Positions 32,501 through 44,500 of a stretch of 64,000 nt of DNA are shown one piece after another. Source of the stretch: Lineus longissimus (taxonomy: Eukaryota > Nemertea > Pilidiophora > Heteronemertea > Lineidae); the NCBI RefSeq assembly GCF_910592395.1, contig NC_088324.1, positions 2,606,001 through 2,670,000 of the forward strand, in the 5' to 3' direction. The notes below the pieces were generated by a model. It did no database searches. It was given only the letters and a program-made list of their open reading frames with translations, and was not told the DNA's origin. A program made the translations under genes and the position numbers. Each line of letters opens with the position of its first letter. The stretch's first letter is position 1.

Positions 32501-35500
32501 ACATACACCAAGACTTGTCCTGATGCTTCCAACTGAACATACACCAAGACTTGTCCTGATGCTTCCAACTAAACATACACCAAGACTTGTCCTGATGCTT
32601 CCAGCTGAACATACACCAAGACTTGTCCTGATTCTGCCAACTGAACATACACCAAGACTTGCCCTGATGCTTCCAACTGAACATACACCAAGACTTGTCC
32701 TGATGCTTTCAACAGAACATAAGCCAAGACTTGCCCTGATGCTTCCAACTGAACATACACCAAGATTTGCCCTGATGCTTCCAACTGAACATACACCAAG
32801 ACTTGTCCTGATGCTTCCAACTGAACATACACCAAGACTTGCCCTGATGCTTCCAACTGAACATACACCAAGACTTGTCCTGATGCTTCCAACTGAACAT
32901 ACACCAAGACTTGTCCTGGTGCTTCCAACTGAACATACACCAAGACTTGCACTGATGCTTCCAACTGAACATACACCAAGACTTGCCCTGATGCTGCCAA
33001 CCGAACATACACCAAGATTTGCCCTGATGCTTCCAACTGAACATACACCAAGACTTGCCCTGATGCTTCCAACATAACATACAACAAGACTTGTCCTGAT
33101 GCTTCCAACTGAACATACACCAAGATTTGCCCTGATGCTTCCAACATAACATACAACAAGACTTGCCCTGATGCTTCCAACATAACATACAACAAGATTT
33201 GTCCTGATGCTGCCAACTGAACATACACCAAGACTTGTCCTGATGCTTCCAACTGAACATACACCAAGATTTGTCCTGATGCTTTCAACTGAACATACAC
33301 CAAGACTTGTCCTGATGCTGCCAACTGAACATTCACCAAGATTTGCCCTGATGCTTCCAACTGAACATACACCAAGACTTGTCCTGATGCTTCCAACATA
33401 ACATACGCCAATACTTGCCCTGATGCTTCCAACTCAACATACACCAAGACTTGTCCTGATGTTTCCAACATAACATACACCAAGACTTGTCCTGATGCTT
33501 CCAACATAACATACATCAAGACTTGCCCTGATGCTTCCAACAGAACATACACAAAGACTTGTCCTGATGCTTCCAACATAACATACACCAAGACTTGCCC
33601 TGATGCTTCCAACTGAACATACACCAAGACTTGTCCTGATGCTTTCAACAGAACATACACCAAGATTTGCCCTGATGCTTCCAACTGAACATACACCAAG
33701 ACTTGTCCTGGTGCTTCCAACTGAACATACACCAAGACTTGCCCTGATGCTTCCAACTGAACATACACCAAGACTTGCCCTGATGCTGCCAACTGAACAT
33801 ACACCAAGATTTGCCCTGATGCTTCCAACTGAACATACACCAAGACTTGTCCTGATGCTTCCAACTGAACATACACCAAGATTTGCCCTGATGCTTCCAA
33901 CATAACATACAACAAGACTTGCCCTGATGCTTCCAACTGAATATACACCAAGACTTGTCCTGATGCTTCCAACATAACATACACCAAGACTTGTCCTGAT
34001 GCTTCCAACTGAACATACACCAAGATTTGCCCTGATGCCTCCAACATAACATACAACAAGACTTGCCCTGATGCTTCCAACTGAACATACAACAAGACTT
34101 GTCCTGATGCTTCCAACTGAACATACACCAAGACTTGCCCTGATGCTTCCAACATAACATACAACAAGACTTGCCCTGATGCTTCCAACTGAACATACAC
34201 CAAGACTTGCCCTGATGCTTCCAACATAACATACAACAAGACTTGTCCTGATTCTTCCAACTGAACATACACCAAGACTTGCCCTAGTGCTTGCAACAGA
34301 ACAAAAATCAAGACTTGCCCTGATAATGGCCACTTCAGCGTGGTACAGAACATGAACCACTTTCTTAAGGCTTCTTTAAACATTTCTCTGAAGTTTCATT
34401 TGATAAGGAGGCAAATGAAGTGTGTCTGATTCGGTCATATCTTGATTCTTCCTCAAGGGTGTATGAAAATTAATGTCAATTATGGATTAAAGGTTTAATA
34501 TTTATTCCATACTTGATAATGTCTAATGCAACTTACTCTCTCCCTCTACAGTCGTCTTATATCTTCTCACATCCATGTTCGCAATATTCACTGATACGAT
34601 AGCTGGACGGTACCTCTCATTCTGCCTTGGCATAAGGCTCAAAGCGGCAGGTAAATATTGGAGGCCATAAATGTTTCTACCACCAGAAATTGAATCCAGT
34701 ATTTTATCTTTCTATTCTCAAATATAAAAGCAGTACAGTGGAACCTCCCTTAGCGGTCACCTCTCTACTAAGGACAACCTCTCTATCAAGGATACTAGTT
34801 TTGGTACCAAATTGGTTGTTTCCATTCTCCTTGACCTCTGTAATCAGCACACGTCTCTAATAAGGACAGCATATGTCGGTCCCAAGGGTGTCCTTAATAG
34901 AGAGGTTCTATTGTATATAAGACCAGCGAGGCTAATATCTTAGATGTGTAGCAGTTACGTTGCGTATTCATCCAGCTACATCTAAGTAGGACGAGCATTG
35001 TACACTTTGCCTTGCGAAACATTAACATTTTAATCGCAAACAAAGCCGAGGTTGCAAAGCTTTTAAAATCTGCCTCATGCAACCTGACACAAGGAACAAG
35101 TGATGCCTTCCACCATACCATCGGCCTTTCTTGAGAAGCGACGTTTAGGGGGCACGATAGAGCCACTTTCATTTTCTAAAAGTCTGATTTATTTATAGCA
35201 AGTCTAATTGGTTTCGTTGTGATTCTGGTGTTCGAATCGACTGAAAGTCTAAACCAAACACAGGTGAGTAGACCCTCATGAACTCAACTGTTCAATATCT
35301 TCTAGGCTGTTTGCTGTTGCTCTTGCATTTTATCAATCCTGTGAAGTGAAGCTGGTGAATACGGTCATCTTCGATTATACTGATCGTCACTCATCCTTCG
35401 TTATGATCATTCCTTCGTTATGGGGGGGGGGGGGGGGGGGGGGGCGTACAGACTACATGTTGTTCTGTTTCTGGTTGTTAGACTAACACTCGCCTGGCCT

Positions 35501-38500
35501 TCCCTTCACTGGTAAACTGTTTGTTGGGGGCGTACGGACTACATGCTGTTCTGTTTCTGGTTGTTTGACTAACTCTCGTCTGGCCTTCCCTTCACAGGTA
35601 AACTGTTTGTTGGGGGCGTACGGACTACATGCTGTTCTGTTTCTGGTTGTTTGACTAACACTCGTCTGGCCTTCCCTTCACAGGTAAACTGTTTGTTGGG
35701 GGCGTACGGACTACATGCTGTTCTGTTTCTGGTTGTAGGACTAACACTCGTCTGGCCTTTCCTTCACAGGTAAACTGTTTGTTGGGGGCGTACGGACTAC
35801 ATGCTGTTCTGTTTCTGGTTGTTTGACTAACACTCGTCTGGCCTTCCCTTCACTGGTAAACTGTTTGTTGGGGGCGTACGGACTACATGACGTTCGGTTT
35901 CTGGTTGTTTGACTAACACTCGTCTGGCCTTCCCTTCACTGATAAACTGTTTGTTGGGGGGGGGGGGGGGGGGGGGGTACGGACTACATGCTGTTCTGTT
36001 TTTGGTTGTTGGAGTAACACTTATCTGGCCTTCCCTTCACAGGTAAACTGTTTGTTGGGGGCGTACGGACTACATACTGTTCTGTTTCTGGTTGTTTGAC
36101 TAACTCTCGTCTGGCCTTCCCTTCACAGGTAAACTGTTTGTTGGGGGCGTACGGACTACATGCTGTTCTGATTCTGGTTGTTGGACTAACACTCGTCTGG
36201 CCTTCCCTTCACAGGTAAACTGTTTGTTGGGGGCGTACGGACTACATGCTGTTCTGTTTCTGGTTTTTTGACTAACACTCGTCTGGCCTTCCCTTCACAG
36301 GTAAACTGTTTGTTGGGGGCGTACGGACTACATGCTGTTCTGATTCTGGTTGTTGGACTAACACTCGTCTGGTCTTCCCTTCACAGGTAAACTGTTTGTT
36401 GGGGGCGTACGGACTACATGCTGTTCTGTATCTGGTTGGAATAATACTCGTTTTGCCCACCCTGACCATCTTTACAATGGATCAGGTCGAGCGATCCCCA
36501 ACAGGCCTGTCATCAGCCTTGAGATGGTGAGTCCTTCACTTATTCCACAACACCTCCCCACAACCCTGGCTGAAAATGCTTGTTACATTTTTATAGGATT
36601 GTTAGACAAGAACTTGCTGTTCTTCTGCTGGTTTATTTCTACTCTCACGGCAATATCTAAGCCTTCAAACGAAAAGTTTAATTGTTTATTCAGACACTAT
36701 TAGATTTCAAACACAACGTCCCAGCTTTGGTGGCCACATGGCAAAACGATAATCCGTGGTTTGATGTAAATATGACGCATAGTGGAATCTCTTTTCGCTT
36801 CTAGCGCTCGACGAACATACCCTGTATTGTGGTTAGCCTTCAAATCCCCCTGACTCTAACGGTGGAAACACATACTCCATCTGATATGATATTTCTTTAA
36901 AAGGTATATTTGGGCGATAGCGCTGACCTGCGCTATGTATACTGTGTATGACGTGCTGCTACCATCAGGAGTTGACGACAGGCCGTTCTACTCGACCATT
37001 CGTCATGTGGTTAAAGTGGCAACTGATGTTGCGTCCATTGCCTTGATCCAAGGAGGGAAATCATATTTCGTTATAACAACACCTGGACAAGGTGAGACAG
37101 GTGTACTCTTAAAGCTGACATGCATGCATAAAAACCCTCACGGCCAAGTTGGAAAACACAAACGCCCCCCCACCAAACGACCAAATCAACTTGAAACATG
37201 ATTGGTCTCACTTGACTGCACAAGCAACAAGTTCATTGACGAGACAGGTCAAGACACGCTCTCGTAAAAGGAAAAACATATAAAAAATACTCCTCGAGCG
37301 GGTTCGAACTCGGGACCCTCGACACTTGATCCCTTCCACTTACCCAATTTGACATGAAGCCGTTGTTTTGATTGAACATGTTTTCTAGCTTTTCTTTTCA
37401 CGTTCAAAATTGACAGAATGGCGTTTGTTGTGCCATCTGTACCATTTTCAGTTTCAAAGCGGCCTTTAAAAATCGCCCTTTTACAATATTGGCAAAGTGA
37501 ATTCATCAGATACATAATCAGGAGATGAACATCACACCCTGGGATGATTATAGGAGCACCCAGCTATTTCTCACTTTGCTTGGCCGAAAGGTTTTTTATG
37601 CATGCATGTCAGCTTTTATTAACATGATAACTTTGTAATGTGCCACGTTGACGAAGTGCTTTTCATTTTCTCCAGCCTATCCGTATCCAAATTTAAATAT
37701 TTTCACTCGAGCTCGCCTGCGACCAAAGCCCCCTTTCTGCTTCACGTCCAGACTAATTGCTGGAGTTTTGAGTCTTCACTATATTTTTCCGTCAGCTTAA
37801 AACCATTGTATTTGCATTTTCTTGTCCCCAGGGAAAACATCTTGGAATGAGATAATCAATATTGTGAAGAAGCACATCTTACGTATAAAGCCTTATCACG
37901 ACTCTCAGGCTGAGAATATATGGAATAATACCGAGCGTGCGGGTCATATCCAGCAAAGGAAGTTGTTGGAGCGCTTGAAGCTGAAGAAAGGCGTATACTG
38001 CTTTATGTTCCTCTCATCTATGGTTTTCCCAGCGTCGATGACTTTTGCGGTAAGGCTTCGTAATAAAATGCAACATAAAAAAACCCGTCTAACCAGAGTC
38101 TTTCAAAGAAGGAGTCAGGCAACTAGGGAACGTCTGGCTTCAACACCAATGCCGCCGTCCGTTTCGGAAGACGCGCCTTGGGACAGAGCTCTCTCGGGCC
38201 ACGTGGTACACCTAAGCCAATTCCGCACAACTGGACTTTGAACAATTCTTCGATCCGCTGAACATGGCCGTTACAAACAACCCGTTTTAAAGCAAACGCC
38301 TGCTTCAAGTCACTGATCTCTATAAAACTATTTAGATATAATGTCAAAGATAACATTAACATGAAAAGTGATAAGTTTTGCATTTTTCTTTTCGGCAGTT
38401 TGGAGGAGAAGTGATGGTACTGGTTTGAAAATAATTTTCGAAAAGCGTTTTTCTATTCCACATCATCACATATTTTTGTGGTTAGCAGTTTAGTATGTTG

Positions 38501-41500
38501 TCGGTGCTAAATGGACCATCTATTTATTTGAAAGAATCTGGTCTAACCTAGAACAAATTGCAACAAAAGGTTGTTCGGTATCATTTGTTCCTGGGACAGT
38601 CCTCTACGGCACATCCAAATTTCTCTGATTTTCGGGATGGGAAAAGGACTTAATTTGCATAAATTCAAAATAGCCGCCAAATACATGTATGTCTTTGGAG
38701 CCTCAAAACTGTTTTGTTATTGAGTTTTAACCCTATACATGTATTACAGACAGATCGAGACACGACCCGCGCCAGTCAGAATATCCCGTGAATGACCCGT
38801 TTAAACTGAAACCTCGTGAGACTGTCAAAACACTAGGTTGGCTTTTGTTATGTCTTCTGGCTTCTTTGTCTCTATATCACGTTTATAAGAAATAAGGAAA
38901 TTTGGGACTACATTGCAATTTTCTATTTTTTATCAGTTAAACTTCTTCCAAGATCTGAGTCAATTTTTAAAATGTCTATAGTGACGTTATCATTTGATGT
39001 CCGGCTGACGAGGAAAGGCGGATACTATTCGAAATGTTCTGTAAATTTCTCTCTCAATCCAGTAGTTATTTGACTTAACCTTAAATGGAATTACTACGAT
39101 ACCTGGATGACTAATCTTCTCAAGGATGTCAGCAACAATGCAATGATTGCCAGCAGTTTTATTATACACTGTGACAAATCAACAAGAGACATTGTCAGAT
39201 GATGCCACCCGTGCATTGATAGGGAGGGGGGGGGGGGGGGCATGTGAAGGGACCAGTGCCACAATTTCACACTTTGTAACATTTGAATCAACTAGTCCAC
39301 TGTTCCCGTGGCCGCCATCAATCAATACATTTAATACAAACTTTCTTTTCACAATTTGATTCCGAACAAAAATCGATCACCAAGCTGTGTGTGAACGCGC
39401 AAAGCTTTTGACTGAAGTGACAGGGCTCGAGACGTCGCATTGTGACGTCATGACGTCAGCAGACCCATCCTGACGTCGGCGCCGTGACGCGATCAGGCTG
39501 TGTTGGGAGTGACGTCGCCCGTGACGCGCATGACGCGAAGGTAAAACCGCCGCGCGGGCAAGCTGAATAACGTTAGATAAATCCAATAAACGGCGTTATA
39601 TCGGATTTTAGTTGGAAATTCAAAAATCGGGCTTCGTAAAGACATTTTCGGGACCCGTTAAATGCTACATGCAAAATCTGGGGTCGCTCAGCCATTCGGT
39701 CTGGGAGATATGAGCGCACAAACAAACAAACACACAAACTTTTCTCGAATTTAGTAAGGATGAGTAATCTTCTATCTGTCTTTTTGTTTGTGATTTCACT
39801 TTTCCATAATTACGGAGAACAGAACACTCGTCACAGCAAGAATCCGGGTGTAATTCAAAAATGCATTGTTACTGACTCACCCGTGAATGCATGTTTAGGG
39901 TATCATTAAGGGCAACCCAGCTTTCTAATTAGACCATATCCACAACTCCGTGGATATGGTCTATTGTTTTTACTGAGCCGATCGCCAGGACCCGAGGGAT
40001 GTGGTTTTCGACACGTATCTCCGAAACTGCCGCACGGAACGACCTGAAATGTGGTTAGGTTACGTTTCATAACCTGCTAACGAACAACGTGTACTTTATT
40101 TTTGCAGCCGTTGCTTACTTTTTTAGTTTTCGGGTGATTTTTGATGAAAATCGCCGGTTCTGAACCGTTCCGGTAATAGCACTGCCTCCCGCGTTTTTAC
40201 CGATTAGGCAAGTTGCTCAACGTTGATCTGTCCCGACCTGAACAGGTGGGAGGATACCCGCTACATGGAAGAGCCAACAGACATTTCGTCTACGCATTCT
40301 AGACTGGGTGAGTGTGAATTTTTCGTGATTGCAATCGCCCTCAAATTTGTGTTGAAACACTGCATCAGACAAAATTAACTCATCAGAGGTCAAGAAAAGG
40401 ATCTTAAGAATATATATTCGCTGTTAGTTTGGGTGATTATAGGGAGCACGTCCATCTTTTGAGGCAAACTTGTCATCCAAAAGTTTCCAGATCCCCGCAA
40501 CGGCGGATATACATTCATCAAAAAAAATTACGAATTCGGGCAAGTTTCATCAAACTGTGCGCTTTAAAGGTCATATATCAAGGTTTTTTGCCATTTTCTG
40601 CTGTAAGACGATTTCAAAAGTGTACCTAACACTTTATACAATACAGAAAACCAAATGCAATTAGCTCCATCCATTTTGAAGATATAGCCAATTATGTGTT
40701 TGACAACTTGATTACCTGATCAGGCTAGCAACTGGCTTGTTAGAGCCAGGCGACGGGTTCAGCAAAAGTTGTGATGTAGATCAGGTCATCTGTACATGTC
40801 ATGCAATCATAAAAGCAGGAGGGCCTTAATTAATTATGCACACCTGGAAGTAATGTGTTTCATTCACTATGGTGTATTGTGTGGCTCCGAATTGTGTCAA
40901 GGATAGCACAAAGAACAATCGAATGACGGATGGGACCCATTTTCATGAATTTCCAAAGCCAGTTGAACGAGAGAGGAGGAAGCTGTGGATTCGGAAGTGC
41001 AAACCTTTGGAGTGTTGGAAGCCTGGGCCTTCGGCCAAACTTTGCAGTGATCACTTTATCAATACGGATTATCACATGAAGCCGGATATCAGCATCCAAC
41101 TGAATATTAAATGCCACTTGTTAAAAACAGCTGTTCCAACCATGTCAATTGCATTTAATGCCCGAGGCTGCTGAGGTCGGTTGTTACACATAATGTGTAG
41201 GCCCTATTGGGGCCTGTGATACCCCATAGTGTCTTCTTGTGTTCCAGCCATAGCAAGGTGACAGCGACACAGGTCAGTGTCAGTGACAGCCACTGTCAAT
41301 GACAGATTATTGTCATCTGACATCTAGGCCTATCTAACGTTGCACGGCATTATATCGTCACGTCAAGATGATTGTGCATAATACCGTCACTTTTCAATAG
41401 TAGTTCAGCGTCATGACATAACTGGCGATACAACACTGACGAGGCGAAACAATATTGTGCAACATTAGTCTGTTCAAAAATCATACATGTTATGCATCTG

Positions 41501-44500
41501 CAACCGTCTATCAATGTCTTCTTTGCTATATCGGCAGGTCTGCCATGCAAATTGATTAACCACAAATTCTAATCACTTTCGTCCGAATGATCACTCTCAT
41601 TATGATCTAGTGATATTAATGGCTCGAACATGTACGGCTCAACGTTTAAATATCCTTCTGTATCGACCAAAACATCCTCAAATTCACTGCTCTCACTCTC
41701 TGAACTGTATGCGGAAGCCATCTTGCTTTGTTCTGACTGACCTGATCTACGTCATCAAAAAATCCCTAGCGGCCACATGTGGAACTAATCTAAAGTTGTG
41801 TGTGGTGGGAAATTCAAATAGTTTAAAATTGAAAATTGAAATAACTAAATAATGACTTTATTATTAGAATTTGTTTAATGTCTGGGATCTTGTTTTTTTA
41901 ACCCACAACATATTTCATGAGTATCAAGCATGTTTTCAAACCTTGATATATGGCCTTTAAACACATAAGAATGTCTCAAAATCACCCAGACTCTACACAT
42001 GAGATATACCTTCACTGAAAATAATTGCTGAAACCTCGCTTAACGTGTCGCGAGTGCTGAAAGCAACAGTTTTGGAGATCGTTTTTCTGTACATCCTGCT
42101 CACTCCTGTAGAAATGTACAGTAAAGCACGTATACACGTGCAGTGTAAATGGACACACGAATGTATACACACCTTCTGAAAATATTGTCAGCAAAGGTGA
42201 TAAGTGTTTGTTCTGAATTATGACAATGAAATTCATAGACTATTAGCATGTAGTCAGTGTCTGTTGGTCTGAATAATGAATGATAAAACTTCTGGTGAAG
42301 TTAAAATATTTCCTCGCTCTGTTTTACAGCCTGACGGGGATGATCAGCATCTGTTCTGTTCTGCGACCGCATCAGTCACGGATATAGGAGCCTTGACCAC
42401 GAGGAGCTGATGAGGCAAAGTCGTATAACCGTCTTAACCTTGACATCGGTGCAGTGCTGAATTTGCCGTCCGAAGACAAACCAGTATAATATTCCAGCCG
42501 TATTTCGTTCTTTTTCACTGTAATACTTTTACTTCAAAAAGACTGAATAAATAAACCTACTGTGGCAGTTAGTTTAAAAAGATATTATTGCATGTTACGT
42601 TTTTACTCTTAGTGCTGATCGGTCATACCCCTTGGGCCTGGCCGTAACCTTGCATACTGGTTGTCTCGATGCCGTATGCTATGACCATGTATATATCTAC
42701 TGGACTGGTTTGTTGCACCATACCGAAGGAATTAATTGAAAGATCAAGACTATTCCCTCACAATCTACACTAAAAAAGGATTGTTGCAACTAGTTACCCC
42801 TATGTTGTAATCATGCACAAACTGGCCTGACTCGTCACAACCTACACTTCAAAGGAATTCAATGTTCAACTCTCATTTAATGGTCGTCCCAACATTGGGA
42901 ACTTTCATCCCCACCAGCCATATCAGATGGCCAACTGGTTTCCCTCACTCGACCAGAAAACTCATCAAAACATACGAAAGATGTTGAGATTCAGATTACA
43001 TTTGCTTGTTGTCTGCTGGATTCTGACCATCCATATGCTGAGTTGTTGCAGTCCCAGAACCATCGCTAATTCTAGTATTTATGATGCACCTACTGTCACA
43101 ACCTAATTCAGCTGGTTATTCAGGGTTATTTGCCCCTGATTTATCTGGTTATATCCTGGTGCAAACCTAATTTCTCAACATGACAAAATACTTTCACCAG
43201 GGATATGGTCTGCAATTTGCTGTTAGGCGAATTGCCCAATACTAGTTACATACTACACTTACACCAAGCATTTTCTCCCTGTAGGTCATTCAAATATCTA
43301 ATGTCTGCGAGTATTTTCAGCCTGTAAGCGTTAAAGTATTCATTGTTTTTTTCAGATAAATCAAATCTTCATCATTGCTAATTACGATTGGCAACCTGAA
43401 TGGATGCCAGTTCGCTTTTATATGATTATTCTGGTTGTGCCGATAATGGAATTGATGATTCGAAAATGTGGATGCCATCTTTGGCAAAATTCCATTAACA
43501 ATCTTGAAAAGACACTTGGTAAGTATGCGGTGATGTTTATCATTACATGTATTGGTGGATTTCAGATCTGTCGAAATATAGCAGCCTCGGTACTGATGAC
43601 AAATTGACTGTTTATTTCAGCCTTTGGCTCGATGTTAACCGTGGTAGCGCTTATTCTGACCGGGGGACTCGACATGTACCCATGGGCGAATGGTGGTAAA
43701 GGGGTCTCCGGCTACATGACCATCCCCCCCTTCATCATCATCGATGTGGCCACACTGCTGATAGGACCCGCAGGTCTGTACATTGAAAATTACACACGAC
43801 ACAATGATCACGCGAATACTGTTAGATTCTGCTTTTGAATTGAATACGTTTTGTCGCATTGCATGTAAATGTACAATCTTGGTCAGAAGTTATCAACCAC
43901 CGGATATTTGTATAATTATTACTCCGTAATCCCCCAATATTTTTTCACCAATTTTAATGCATGGTAGTTGGATTATTTGTCCATTACTTTGCATAGTGAT
44001 TTTTCTGATCAATAGGCTAACTTGGGTTTTACCGTTGTTCGAAGTTTACCGGTCCGATTGAGATTTTCTGAGACTCCTCAATTCCTGAAAATTATTATCT
44101 GTAAAATCTTCCAGTGTCTGCATAGATGGATATCATCATCAATTTGTTTCAAAATATTTGATTTTTTTACATAAAAATGGAAACTTTGTTTTGATTTTTG
44201 CACTCTGCGCTGTGTCCAGTGAACAGTAATCTGAGATGACCACTCGAGCTTTAATAGGTTCCTACTGACAAAAGTCCAATCAAGATTTTAATGTAGTCAG
44301 GCCTTTTACATCCTGACAATCAGGATATAAAATCATAATCACCGTTTTAGTGACATTTGTCAACAAACTCTTGTGATGACTGGCATTTTCCATTGTCACA
44401 CTAATGATTGGTCACACTCCTTTCCGTACGGAAATTACAAGTTTTAAATTATGAGAAAATCGTAAATGTTTTATTTCGCGAAAACCGAGTTTCCGCAAAT

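Larger units (their letters stand above)
40773..41756. mobile_element. Inverted-repeat element carrying THAP and P2X7-tail-like ORFs
   Basis: Left gatgtagatcaggtca (40773-40788) and right tgacctgatctacgtcatc (41738-41756) are inverted copies with a 3-bp indel. A THAP-domain ORF starts inside the left repeat and a Cys-rich ORF starts inside the right one, pointing at each other. It lies in intron 6 of the SLC15-like gene. No target duplication established. Confidence 0.5.

Noticed and set aside
30015-34326. CRISPR-like appearance of regular repeats
   Set aside because: Units are contiguous with no unique spacers, in a eukaryotic intron.
32569-34383. 604-codon minus-strand open frame
   Set aside because: Almost entirely 12-residue repeats from a 36-bp satellite; other frames on both strands are equally open, and it lies in an intron of the SLC15-like gene.
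37285-37380. tRNA gene on the minus strand
   Set aside because: Good B box but no pairing acceptor arms; more consistent with a SINE relic.
39931-39962. Helitron 3' terminus
   Set aside because: Hairpin is perfect but no CTRR end or matching 5' TC end was found.
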